Source: Aneurinibacillus soli
GTDB taxonomy: Bacteria; Bacillota; Bacilli; Aneurinibacillales; Aneurinibacillaceae
DNA length: 64,000 nucleotides
Direction: 5' to 3'
NCBI RefSeq assembly: GCF_002355375.1
Contig: NZ_AP017312.1
Location: 2,683,001-2,747,000 of the forward strand
Positions within the stretch are counted from its first letter, which is position 1. Every line of letters begins with the position of its first letter. The notes beneath the pieces are model-generated. The model was not told the origin of the DNA. It was given only the letters and a program-made list of their open reading frames with translations, and did no database searches. Positions 52,266-61,423 of this stretch are shown here, piece after piece. Both the position numbers and the translations under genes were made by a program.

Positions 52266-55200
52266 CTCTCTCCCCCTCTGCGCTCCATTTCACTCCACAT
52301 AACATCGCTTTCCGGATCGCGTAGCACCTTGTATTCCCCCGGTTCGATCAACGGGTCGAACTGACAAACCGGCTTAAAGGAACAGTACGTACAAGCCGTA
52401 CGCTTCCTTCTCCAGTACGGTGCAATCGTAACGTCTCCGGTCGTAATTTCTGTACCAATCTCGCGCATCAGCGTCCGCACATACCCACGCAGATGCGTGA
52501 ACTGCTCCGCTGTCGCCACTCTGGCACTGCTGTAAAACGATCCGTCCTTTTTAAGTGCGACTGGCAGCATATCAGAATAGCCAGTGTCAAGCTGATTGTC
52601 CATCATGCGCACCACATCCGGGTCGGCAAGCACAAGTCCTTTCATTTTGAATTGCTTATGCAGCTCCGCTTCAATCGCGTCATCCGCAAGCGGACGACTG
52701 GCAGCAAGCATTGGATTGTGGACGTGGAAATACAGCACCCCAGCAGCCTCTGCAGATTGTCCGAAAAACGCCTCCGCATTTTCCAGCACGACATCCAGAT
52801 ACACAAGCATTTGCAGCGACAGGCCAAAATACACATCTTCAAGCGCCAACCCCTTCGCACTTGACTTGTAATCCAGCACACGTAGCAGAAGTCCACCTGG
52901 CCCATCCGCACCGTCTACCCGGTCAATGCGCCCGATTAGCTGCATACGAGTTCCGTCCGCCAACTCGACTTCGAGTGCAGGCAGTCCGCCATCTCCCATG
53001 CCAAATGCTACTTCCAGCGCCCGTGGTGTGAATGCGCTGCGCCGCGCCTGAACAGCAAGCACAGCCGCAGCTCGCCCCACAACATTCGTCAACTTATGGG
53101 ACAAATACTCATTGCGCCGTGAGCTAAGCAATATATTTTTCTGCAGCTTCGGCGTCAGCTCTGCTACCATTTCTTTCGCCAGAGCATGCGCCTGATCTGC
53201 TTCTAGGCTACTCCATTCCCGGTTCTGCTCCACCAGTCGATCCCCGACCATCTTAAGTGCGGCGTGAAACAACTGACCAATGTCTGGAGCTTCGAGCCGA
53301 TACAACTCCCGTTCTTTTAACTTCAACCCATACGTAGCGAAATGGGAGAACGGGCACGACTTGTATTTCTCCATCCGCGACACGCTTGCCCGAATGGTCT
53401 CCCCATACAGCCGCTTGCTAATCGGTGCGGGCAGACGCGCTTCTTCATTGCGGTAGAACAGCCCGCGCGTAAGCAACAGAAGCTCATCCCGGTTCCGGTC
53501 ATACAGCGCGTTATACACATCCCACCAGAGTGGCGCAAGCGCATATCCTTTGTTCCACTGCCCAAGCAGTCCAATCAGGCGGGATAATGCCCGCGCAGGC
53601 CCGGTTATAAACGAAAGCTGTTCTTCTTCTGGCACATCTCCCGGTTCATCCGCAGCAAATGCTTGATCAGCACGTGGAACCATCTCGGCAAGGCGCTTCA
53701 AGGCCGGGGCCGGAAGAAGTGCCTTGCCCTCTTCATCCGCGAGTGGGCAACTCACCCACAACCGTTCACGCGGAGAAGCAAGCGCCCTGTACAACATCAG
53801 CTCTTCATCCAGAATACGGCGGCGTCCACCCGGTGCAAGTTCAATCCCGGTCGCTGTCAGTGCCTCCCGCTCCGCATCCGACAACATCCCACTCTCCGGG
53901 GGACGTGCCGGAATAACACCATCGTTCACGCCGAGAATAAACACACACGGCACATTCGCAAACCGACTGCGCTCTAGTTGTCCGATTAGCACCTGGTCAA
54001 ACGAAGGCGGCACTAAAGAAAACTTCAAATCTTCTAATCCGGCATCGACCACATCTGCAAATAGATCAAGTGTCAGTTTCTCATCTCCAAGCACTTCCAC
54101 CAGCTGATCCATCAGTGTAATGACCGCCTGCCATACTTGCCCATGCCCCCGTGCCTGCTCCGGCTGCCCGTTCACCCGTGCTTCTTCACTCCATGTCTCA
54201 AGGCGGCCCGGAATCTCACAGGCTAGTAAAAAGTCATACAATGCTTCGCACATCGCCCGCACCGTTTTCGCTTTTCCGAGATCCTCTTCCAGGCGAGCCA
54301 GTGGTTTCGCAACCCGATGGCGCAGGGTGTTCAATTCACGTTCTACGCGGGCTTCGTCCGTCGACTGATCACCTGCTTCCAGTTCCGCGTCCAGCCCACG
54401 GTAGATGCGGTACGTCCACGAATCCGACTGTGTCCAGCGGTAGCCCTCGATGCCGTGAGCCAGCACATAATTCTCAAGCCGATCCAGGCTATGGCGCAGG
54501 ACAGGTAGCTCTTCCTTCTCCTGCGGCACCAGCAGCAAGTCCGTCTTCACGCAGCGGAATACTGCATCGTATTTCCACCCATAGCGCACTGCTTCTAGCG
54601 CCGAACGAATGAGTTCGGTCAGCGGATGATGCATCATGGGACGCTTCTCATCGAGGAAGAACGGCAGATCATAATCGGCGAACACCGTCGTAAACACATG
54701 CTCATATGCGTCAAAATTGCGCACCACAACTGCAATATCCCGGAAGCGATAGCCTTCTTCTCGTACAAGCGCCACAATGCGGCGGGCTGTGGCATCCACT
54801 TCTGCACGTCGATTCGCAGCTGTGCGCAGCATAATCACCGATGCATCTCCCTCATACTGAGGAGCCGGGCGCTCCGACCAGTGCGCTTCTATGTGAGCAA
54901 GCGCCTGATTACTACCATAGCGTGGCGGCAAGGCAGGTGACAGCAGAACCGGGTCTTCCACCCGTACGCCACTCTCCCGCGCCAATCGAACAAGACGTTC
55001 ATACGCCACAGCCGGTGTATAAAACAAATCCAGCTCATTCGGCCCGTCTGCTTCTCCATATATCCGGTCAAGCGGCAGGGTAACCGTAACCCGGTTCACC
55101 GTACGCAAAAGCGAAGCAATGACAAGCATCTCTTGCGGTGTAAACGTCTCGAACCCATCAATCCATACATTCGCCCCTTCGAGAGTTCGAACATCCGACA

Positions 55201-55777
55201 AGCGAGAGGCAAGAAGCGGCAGGTAGTGTTCACTGTCCAAATACCGTCCGGCAAGCATCTGCTCAAGCTCTCCAAAAATGAGCTGCATATCATGTAGCTT
55301 ATCCGGCAGAAATCCCGCCCCTTCCAGCGATTCAGCTGCTTCGATAAGTGCAGCTCGGCGTGCTTCCAAGTCATCTGCGCCTACGTTATAGCGCATAAGC
55401 TCGCAGTACATGCCTTCTAGCTGCTCGACGAATCCCGCGCGCGAGGCGGCCCGTCCGAACACTTTCAGCTCGCCCGCGTGATTCGCCAGAATACGGCGCA
55501 GCGCCATTCGAATGCCTGTACTATCAATATGAATGCGCGCAAGTCCCCCTGCTTCGCGCAGTACATTCCAGGCAAGACGCCGGAAGCTAAGCACTTGCGC
55601 CCGCATCATCCCTTGCTGCCCGGCAAGTGTCTGCTCAGCCTGAAAGCTCATCTGCGGCGGCACCATATAAATAAGCGGGCTGCCGAGCGGTGAAGTCGCA
55701 AGCTGATCCCGAATTTCTGTGAGGCACTGCGCACTTTTGCCACTGCCAGCCCGGCCTGCTATGATTCGTAAACTCAC
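52262..55777 (-). CDS. addB: AddB nuclease subunit
   Basis: 1171 residues. N-terminal GRAGSGKSAQCLTEI ATP loop, inactivated helicase core, and a C-terminal nuclease with RIDRVDG and VLDYKSS. Fe-S cysteines: CPFSHF near residue 795 plus CTYCSFKPVC near 1120-1135, the cluster that clamps the nuclease. Partner of AddA in recombination repair. First gene of the repair unit. Confidence 0.97.
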   Translation of the reverse strand: MSLRIIAGRAGSGKSAQCLTEIRDQLATSPLGSPLIYMVPPQMSFQAEQTLAGQQGMMRAQVLSFRRLAWNVLREAGGLARIHIDSTGIRMALRRILANHAGELKVFGRAASRAGFVEQLEGMYCELMRYNVGADDLEARRAALIEAAESLEGAGFLPDKLHDMQLIFGELEQMLAGRYLDSEHYLPLLASRLSDVRTLEGANVWIDGFETFTPQEMLVIASLLRTVNRVTVTLPLDRIYGEADGPNELDLFYTPAVAYERLVRLARESGVRVEDPVLLSPALPPRYGSNQALAHIEAHWSERPAPQYEGDASVIMLRTAANRRAEVDATARRIVALVREEGYRFRDIAVVVRNFDAYEHVFTTVFADYDLPFFLDEKRPMMHHPLTELIRSALEAVRYGWKYDAVFRCVKTDLLLVPQEKEELPVLRHSLDRLENYVLAHGIEGYRWTQSDSWTYRIYRGLDAELEAGDQSTDEARVERELNTLRHRVAKPLARLEEDLGKAKTVRAMCEALYDFLLACEIPGRLETWSEEARVNGQPEQARGHGQVWQAVITLMDQLVEVLGDEKLTLDLFADVVDAGLEDLKFSLVPPSFDQVLIGQLERSRFANVPCVFILGVNDGVIPARPPESGMLSDAEREALTATGIELAPGGRRRILDEELMLYRALASPRERLWVSCPLADEEGKALLPAPALKRLAEMVPRADQAFAADEPGDVPEEEQLSFITGPARALSRLIGLLGQWNKGYALAPLWWDVYNALYDRNRDELLLLTRGLFYRNEEARLPAPISKRLYGETIRASVSRMEKYKSCPFSHFATYGLKLKERELYRLEAPDIGQLFHAALKMVGDRLVEQNREWSSLEADQAHALAKEMVAELTPKLQKNILLSSRRNEYLSHKLTNVVGRAAAVLAVQARRSAFTPRALEVAFGMGDGGLPALEVELADGTRMQLIGRIDRVDGADGPGGLLLRVLDYKSSAKGLALEDVYFGLSLQMLVYLDVVLENAEAFFGQSAEAAGVLYFHVHNPMLAASRPLADDAIEAELHKQFKMKGLVLADPDVVRMMDNQLDTGYSDMLPVALKKDGSFYSSARVATAEQFTHLRGYVRTLMREIGTEITTGDVTIAPYWRRKRTACTYCSFKPVCQFDPLIEPGEYKVLRDPESDVMWSEMERRGGER

Positions 55778-55831
55778 ATTCTTCCCCTCCCCTTCTTTAC
55801 GTTTTATGTCATTCTATCATTGTAAAACAGA

Positions 55832-55936
55832 TCATTCGTTCGTACAAATCATTTTGTTCGCTTCTGCCAGCACCTCTCCAATCTTCCGCTCATGCACGAC
55901 TAGATCGGCCAGATAGTCAAGCTCTGTCAGTTCCAT
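55832..55936 (-). CDS. possible 34-residue peptide gene upstream of addB
   Basis: ATG at 55936 opens MELTELDYLADLVVHERKIG, continuing to TGA at 55832-55834. The peptide is acidic-amphipathic and helical. No Shine-Dalgarno is evident before the ATG, so translation is doubtful. The frame is antisense-free and fills the space between the nitroreductase terminator and addB. Confidence 0.25.
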   Translation of the reverse strand: MELTELDYLADLVVHERKIGEVLAEANKMICTNE

Positions 55937-55976
55937 GTTAACAATGACAAGCTTTTCTATTATCCTACCACGAAAA

Positions 55977-56010
55977 AGAGCCTGCTGCTCTACAAGAAGC
56001 AACAGGCTCT
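55977..56010 (-). terminator. terminator of the nitroreductase gene
   Basis: AGAGCCTG and CAGGCTCT with inner TGCT and AGCA pairs; followed leftward by TTTTCG. Confidence 0.75.
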
Positions 56011-56025
56011 CAAACTGAAAATTAC

Positions 56026-56673
56026 TTACAAAACGTACTTCACAATTTCACTAACTTCCTTGCGCGGTAACTTCTTAGGCTGGTCTTTTGGATACCCCAG
56101 AGCAACGACCATGTTGATTTGCTTTTCTGGATCGACTTGCAAATACTCCGCCATTTTATCTTGCGCGAGTAGAATCGGTCCTGTCATCGCACAAGTCCCG
56201 AGTCCTCGTACATGAGCCGCTAACATCAGGTTCTGAATCGCTAAACAACTGCTTTTAATCCCTTCTTCATCCCAGATCGCTGGGGGTACGAATTGCACCG
56301 GATCAAAAATTTTCTCACGGAACTTAGAACGATACGGAGTAGCCAGACAGACAATCAAGACAGGGGCATCAGCAAAAGCAGTCGCATACGGGCCGAACGA
56401 GCGAGTAAGCAGCTTGCCTTCCTTTTCAAATCCTCTCTGTCCTGCCTCTTCCGCTTTTTTATGTAAAGCATCCCATGTCATTTGTTCAATCGCTTTAATC
56501 GTATCTTTGTTTTTGATCACAATAAATTCCCACGTTTGCGAATTCGTGTCACTCGGCGCATACCGGGCACAGTCCATAATTTCGTCAATTTCTTCTATAG
56601 GAACATCTTGTTCGGTAAATTTACGAACGCTCCGTCTTCCATGAATAATGTCTTTGAATGCAGTATAATCCAA
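56026..56673 (-). CDS. nitroreductase family protein
   Basis: 215 residues from a TTG at 56673 placed 7 bases after GAGG; an ATG at 56694 would add 7 residues. FMN-binding motifs: HGRRSVRKFTEQ at the start, CARYAPSDTNSQTWEFIVI, HVRGLGTCAMTGP and MVVALGYPKDQPKK. The family reduces nitro-compounds, quinones or enones with NAD(P)H; the substrate cannot be told. Confidence 0.92.
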   Translation of the reverse strand: MDYTAFKDIIHGRRSVRKFTEQDVPIEEIDEIMDCARYAPSDTNSQTWEFIVIKNKDTIKAIEQMTWDALHKKAEEAGQRGFEKEGKLLTRSFGPYATAFADAPVLIVCLATPYRSKFREKIFDPVQFVPPAIWDEEGIKSSCLAIQNLMLAAHVRGLGTCAMTGPILLAQDKMAEYLQVDPEKQINMVVALGYPKDQPKKLPRKEVSEIVKYVL

Positions 56674-56821
56674 ATTTAAAACCTCGCTTCTCATTTTCTT
56701 AAAGATAATACGTCAACAATAGTATTATAGAACAAAACTTGGCCTCATTCGAATACAGTTTCTCCTGTCCTTGTATTATCATCGTATTGGAATAATTTTC
56801 AGGGTATGAATAAACCACTCT

Positions 56822-56846
56822 TTCCTTACCCATTCTAGGTAAGGAA
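56822..56846 (+). promoter_or_regulatory. palindrome in the 5' region of the 54-aa gene
   Basis: TTCCTTACC and GGTAAGGAA, perfect 9-bp arms with a 7-base spacer, end about 15 bp before the ribosome site of the small gene. No T-run follows. It could be an operator or an mRNA-stabilising hairpin. Confidence 0.45.
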
Positions 56847-56874
56847 CCTAAACCAATGAAGGAGGATGCATACG

Positions 56875-57039
56875 ATGAGCAGCCGTCAATCCCGACCAAT
56901 CGAACGTCCGCATAAGTTGTCCAAAACACAGGAAGTGCTGTATAACCACGAGTTCAAAATGGCCGATCAGGTCGGTGGGTACCGCAATCAGACACGTTCC
57001 CGCAGCCAGAATACAAACACGTCCGAAAAACACTCGTAA
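56875..57039 (+). CDS. small hydrophilic protein, 54 aa
   Basis: ATG at 56875 behind AAGGAGG. The protein is polar and basic (SRQSRPIERPHKLSKTQEVL, then KMADQVGGYRNQTRSRSQNT) with no Cys and few hydrophobic residues, like many small proteins of spore formers. It has its own terminator. I do not recognise the family. Confidence 0.65.
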   Translation: MSSRQSRPIERPHKLSKTQEVLYNHEFKMADQVGGYRNQTRSRSQNTNTSEKHS

Positions 57040-57046
57040 TCAGAAA

Positions 57047-57081
57047 AAAGCCTGCTGATTCTACTACGTCAGCAGGCTTTC
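57047..57081. terminator. terminator between the 54-aa gene and topB
   Basis: AAAGCCTGCTGA and TCAGCAGGCTTT form a 12-bp stem; the two genes converge here. Confidence 0.85.
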
Positions 57082-57104
57082 TATTTTCACAAGCAAACCA
57101 GCTT

Positions 57105-59246
57105 CTATTCGTTCTTCCCTTGCTTCTCAAGCGCTGCTTTCAGCAAATCGCCGAGACTCGATGAGAACGTTTCATCCTTCGCATATTTCTGCACGAGCTG
57201 CTTCTCCTCACGCTTTGTTACCTTCTTGCCGCCGCCTTTTACATCCTCTAGCTTTTCAACAATGCCGCACGGCTTACATTGGAAGAACTTGCCCGCTTTT
57301 CCGGTTCGAATCTCCATCTTCTTATGACACTGTGGACAGCGATGATTCGATACTTGGGCTTCGGCAGCGCGACGGTAGCCGCACTCACGATCCGGACAGA
57401 TCAGCTGCTTGCCTCGCTTGCCCTTGAATTCCTGCAAATTCTTGCCGCATTCCGGGCATTTCGAGCCTGTCACGTTGTGTGGCTTGTATTCCACATCGCT
57501 TGTACGGATTTCCTTGACGAGCTTGCCTGTCTGCTCGCGGATACTTGAAAGGAATTGACTGGCATTGCCGCGACCACGCGCGATGTTTTCGAGTTCCTGT
57601 TCCCATTTCGCTGTTAACTCCGGAGAGCGCAGTTCACGGGCGACGAGCTTAATAAGCTGCTGACCTTTTTTCGTCGGGTGCAGGCGCGTACCCTGCCGCT
57701 CTATCGTATCAGACTTCACGAGCTTCTCAATAATATCGGCGCGCGTCGCCGGGGTACCCAGATTGTGCTTCTCCATACGAGTAAGCAGATCAGACTCTGT
57801 AAAACGAAGCGGCGGCTTCGTCATCTGGCTGCGCATCTCACATCGTGTCACCGCAAGCACAGCCCCTTCTGTCAGTGTCGGAAGTGACTGGTCTGCCAGC
57901 TCGTCGCTGTTCGCCTCATCCCCTGGTACAGCTTCCATGCCGTATACTGTTTTCCAGCCCGCATCGGTCACCGTCCGGCCATTCGCGTACAACATCTCAC
58001 TCGCCACATCAACGGTCACCTGGAGACTATCATATTTATATACCGGATAGAAAAGTGCGATAAATCGGCGCACAATCAAGTCATATAGCTTACGCTCGTC
58101 GTTCGTCAATTCACCTAATCGCACCGGCTCTTCTGTCGGGATGATCGCATGGTGGTCCGTGACTTTCGTATCATCGACAATCCGCTTCGTGATCGGTAGC
58201 TTCGATAACTTCAAAAGCGGGCGCACAAGCGGCGCATATGGGCCCACTTCGATACGGTCAAGTCGGCTTTTGAGCGTATCGACCATATCACTTGTCAAGT
58301 GGCGTGAATCGGTACGCGGATACGTGACAAGCTTGTACTGCTCATATAACCGCTGCAGCACATTTGACGTCTGCTTCGCAGAAAATCCATACTTTTTATT
58401 CGCGTCCCGCTGCAGCTCGGTCAAATCGTAGGCAAGCGGTTGCGGCTCGGTTTTTTCTATTGTTTTGACACGAACGACTTTACCCTGCCCATTCTCCACC
58501 CGCTCACGTATCGCTTCTGCCCGACTTTTGTCAAATAGGCGACTATCCTGATTCGCAGCGTCGCGCCACATGCCTTTAAACGCACCGAAGTTCGCTTCAA
58601 TGGTCCAGTATTCGAGTGGCTTGAATGATTCAATTTCTTTCTCGCGGTCCATCATCATCGCAAGCGTCGGCGTTTGCACACGTCCCGCCGCTAGCTGGGC
58701 GTTGTACTTGCTTGTAAGCGCCCGCGTACTATTCAGCCCGATCAGCCAGTCCGCTTCCGCCCGGCAGACCGCCGACTGATACAAGTTGTCATAGTCATGC
58801 CCGGGCTTCAGATGCGCAAATCCGTCCCGAATCGCCTTATCGGTCTGCGAGGAAATCCATAGGCGGTAGAACGGCTTCTTCCACTTCACAAGCTCCATAA
58901 TCCAGCGAGCAACAAGCTCACCTTCCCGGCCCGCATCGGTTGCGATGATCAGATCCTTTAGGTCATTCCGCTTCACAAGCTGTGAAACCGCGCGGAACTG
59001 GTGCGATGTTTCCCGAATGGTTTTCAGCCGCATTTTGTCCGGGATGATCGGCAAATCCTCAAGCTTCCACGTCTTGTATTTCGGATCGTAGTCTTCTGGC
59101 TCCGCCAGTTCGACGAGATGACCAAGCGCCCAGGTCACCACATATTTTGGACCTTCAAAATGGCTTTTATTTTTCTGCGTGCAGCCGAGCACACGGGCGA
59201 TTTCTTTCGCCACGCTCGGCTTTTCCGCCAGTACGAGTGATTTCAT
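57105..59246 (-). CDS. topB: DNA topoisomerase III
   Basis: 713 residues, type IA. TOPRIM start LVLAEKPSVAKEIARVLG and IIATDAGREGELVARWIM, the active-site Tyr in YKLVTYPRTDSRHLTSDM, RVQTPTLAMMMDRE, and a C-terminal zinc-ribbon pair (CPECGKNLQEFKGKRGKQ, then a ribbon with CPQCHKKM and CKPCG). Relaxes negatively supercoiled DNA and decatenates recombination intermediates. ATG behind ACAGGAG. Confidence 0.96.
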   Translation of the reverse strand: MKSLVLAEKPSVAKEIARVLGCTQKNKSHFEGPKYVVTWALGHLVELAEPEDYDPKYKTWKLEDLPIIPDKMRLKTIRETSHQFRAVSQLVKRNDLKDLIIATDAGREGELVARWIMELVKWKKPFYRLWISSQTDKAIRDGFAHLKPGHDYDNLYQSAVCRAEADWLIGLNSTRALTSKYNAQLAAGRVQTPTLAMMMDREKEIESFKPLEYWTIEANFGAFKGMWRDAANQDSRLFDKSRAEAIRERVENGQGKVVRVKTIEKTEPQPLAYDLTELQRDANKKYGFSAKQTSNVLQRLYEQYKLVTYPRTDSRHLTSDMVDTLKSRLDRIEVGPYAPLVRPLLKLSKLPITKRIVDDTKVTDHHAIIPTEEPVRLGELTNDERKLYDLIVRRFIALFYPVYKYDSLQVTVDVASEMLYANGRTVTDAGWKTVYGMEAVPGDEANSDELADQSLPTLTEGAVLAVTRCEMRSQMTKPPLRFTESDLLTRMEKHNLGTPATRADIIEKLVKSDTIERQGTRLHPTKKGQQLIKLVARELRSPELTAKWEQELENIARGRGNASQFLSSIREQTGKLVKEIRTSDVEYKPHNVTGSKCPECGKNLQEFKGKRGKQLICPDRECGYRRAAEAQVSNHRCPQCHKKMEIRTGKAGKFFQCKPCGIVEKLEDVKGGGKKVTKREEKQLVQKYAKDETFSSSLGDLLKAALEKQGKNE

Positions 59247-59429
59247 CTATGTAATCTCCTGTTTCTCTAGTTTCGGTTTTAATTGTAGCGGGTTTAACAA
59301 AACCGAGCAAGAAGTGCATCCAGGAGCTTTCCATTCTCATCATCAAAAATAAACCATCCTCTTCCTATATTCCTCGAGATAGGGTATCTTAAAAATACTT
59401 GTATAATCGAAAAGGAGTGCAATCCCCCT

Positions 59430-60254
59430 ATGACAGAAATAGAAATTTTACATAAAGAGGCCATGGATATGCTGTTAGCAACCAGCCGAACGTTCTTTAT
59501 CCCCATTCACCATTTACCATCCGGACTACAAGAAGCTATTGCAGCCGCCTATCTTTGTATGAGAGCGATTGATGAGATAGAAGATCATCCGACACTTCCT
59601 TCCGATATCAAAATTCACCTGCTGCGCTCTATTAGTTTACTTTTAGAGGAATCCGCCGAAGAAACTGAACTAGCACAATTATTGCAGCCTTATCACGCTC
59701 TATTACCAGACGTCACCTTGCGATTGGCAGATTGGATCAAGCTCAGCCCGTCCACCATTACCCCTAATATTTTGAAATCAACCGCCATCATGTCAACCGG
59801 AATGGCCGACTGGGTTGCAAAAGAGTGGAAGATTACAAGCCAAGAAGATCTGGATGACTATACATTCTATGTCGCAGGTTTAGTCGGTATCTTACTCTCG
59901 GAAGTATGGAAATGGTTCAATAGTCATGTGGAAACCGATCAAAAATTGGCTGTAGCCTTTGGCCGTGGTTTACAAGCGGTTAATATTATTCGCAATCGTG
60001 ACGAAGATCTCGCCCGAGGAACCGATTTTTTTCCTGATGGATGGACGAAAGACGACATGTTTGCGTATGCAAGGCGCAATCTGGAATTAGCCAATCAATA
60101 TGTGGGCGATATTGAATCGGGTCCGGTTCTTACCTTTTGCCGTATCCCCCTTCTGCTTGCTCACGGCACGCTCGATGCGTTAGCCAGAGGCGAGGAAAAA
60201 CTAAGTCGGGCTGCTGTCGAAAGTCTCGTAAATCAGGTGACCGAAGGAAAATAG
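59430..60254 (+). CDS. squalene/phytoene synthase family protein
   Basis: 274 residues. All-alpha prenyl-transferase fold with the two Asp-rich motifs: AIDEIEDHP (first) and NIIRNRDEDLARGTDFFP (second), plus SRTFFIPIHHLP at the start. Family members condense two farnesyl or geranylgeranyl diphosphates to squalene or phytoene. No desaturase, cyclase or other terpene gene accompanies it here, so the product is unknown. ATG behind AAAAGGAG. Confidence 0.9.
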   Translation: MTEIEILHKEAMDMLLATSRTFFIPIHHLPSGLQEAIAAAYLCMRAIDEIEDHPTLPSDIKIHLLRSISLLLEESAEETELAQLLQPYHALLPDVTLRLADWIKLSPSTITPNILKSTAIMSTGMADWVAKEWKITSQEDLDDYTFYVAGLVGILLSEVWKWFNSHVETDQKLAVAFGRGLQAVNIIRNRDEDLARGTDFFPDGWTKDDMFAYARRNLELANQYVGDIESGPVLTFCRIPLLLAHGTLDALARGEEKLSRAAVESLVNQVTEGK

Positions 60255-60267
60255 TCATCTAACCTAG

Positions 60268-60299
60268 AAAACCGACCTGAGCCTACGGTCGGTTTTTTC
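60268..60299 (+). terminator. terminator of the squalene/phytoene synthase gene
   Basis: AAACCGAC and GTCGGTTT stem with TTTCT following, 13 bp past the stop. Confidence 0.8.
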
Positions 60300-60313
60300 T
60301 ACGTTTTTCTCCC

Positions 60314-61423
60314 TTATAAAAAACGAGAGGCTTGTATATATAAATCTCTTATTTTTGGCCCAGGCTCCTCCCGCAACTCTCTAGCCAGCAGTTTTTCGAA
60401 ATCATGATACACGGATAGCGCCTGAGGAATATCTCCTGCACTTATATAATGATTCATCAACCTATAACAATATTCATCTCGATAGGGCTCCATTATAACC
60501 AATTGGTATAATAGCCGCTCTTTTGTCTTCTTATCCTGACAGCGTTTTGTATTCGCGTCCAGCCAGCTACTATACATTTCCCGTACTTGCTTTCGGTATC
60601 CACTCGCCCAGTGAAAAGCTTCTTCGCCCATATAATCACCTTTATATGTGGTCAACATCATTTCTAACGAGGCGTCGCTTACATTTTCGATACTCTCTTT
60701 TATTCGTTGCTCTATTTCTTCCACATCACTCACCAACTCTTGTACGTTCAACGCATACTTCTCATCTGAGAAAAGAACCGGCTTCGCAAATCTCATCTTT
60801 TTTAATGTACTTCGTAGATGATACATACTCGTATGAAGGAGAGAAGATGCCTTTTCCCCTTCCAGATCTGACCATAAATCGACCATAATTTTATCCCGAT
60901 GGACTGCCTGACCACGATGATGCCATAAATAAGCAAATAGCTCTTTTGTCTTTCTCGTTCGCCATTTTACCTGCTGCCCGTCTTTATCATATAGCACAAA
61001 CGTCCCCAGGCAACAAACCCTGGCCTGATGGGATTCCTTTTCTTTATGTAGTCCTGTTTGGACAATCCGAGTGTGGTGAAGTCTCTCTATGGTTTTTTTC
61101 AACCGTTCTTTTCGTACAGGCTTCAATAAGTAATCGATCGCGTTAATCTCAAAAGCTTCCACCGCATATTGATTATACGCTGTCACAAAAACGATATGTA
61201 CATGATCATCGAGGCGCATCATTTTTTCCGCTGTTTGCAATCCATTGATGCCTGGCATTTCAACATCAAGAAATACAACATCGACCTCTTGTGTTTGTAC
61301 TGCCTCCACTGCATCAAAAGGGTTGCGGTATTTGCCGATAACGGTTACTCCCCCAATTTCCTTACACAGTATTTCCAGTACATCCAATGCCATCTCTTCA
61401 TCATCTACCAGCATTGCCCTCAT
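60314..61423 (-). CDS. response regulator with SARP/BTAD activator domain
   Basis: 369 residues: receiver domain (1-120, phosphoacceptor Asp in [14 protein letters not shown], Lys in [10 protein letters not shown]), a winged-helix DNA-binding domain (about 145-215, [20 protein letters not shown]) and a bacterial transcriptional activator (BTAD) tetratricopeptide domain (about 240-369). The same combination occurs in antibiotic-regulatory (SARP) proteins. The stop-start overlap with the upstream kinase (ATGA) marks it as its partner regulator. Confidence 0.9.
   Translation of the reverse strand: MRAMLVDDEEMALDVLEILCKEIGGVTVIGKYRNPFDAVEAVQTQEVDVVFLDVEMPGINGLQTAEKMMRLDDHVHIVFVTAYNQYAVEAFEINAIDYLLKPVRKERLKKTIERLHHTRIVQTGLHKEKESHQARVCCLGTFVLYDKDGQQVKWRTRKTKELFAYLWHHRGQAVHRDKIMVDLWSDLEGEKASSLLHTSMYHLRSTLKKMRFAKPVLFSDEKYALNVQELVSDVEEIEQRIKESIENVSDASLEMMLTTYKGDYMGEEAFHWASGYRKQVREMYSSWLDANTKRCQDKKTKERLLYQLVIMEPYRDEYCYRLMNHYISAGDIPQALSVYHDFEKLLARELREEPGPKIRDLYIQASRFL

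Noticed and set aside
56699-56929. A 76-codon minus-strand frame upstream of the nitroreductase gene
   Set aside because: It overlaps the 54-aa gene and its palindrome on the other strand; that gene has a strong ribosome site and this one does not.
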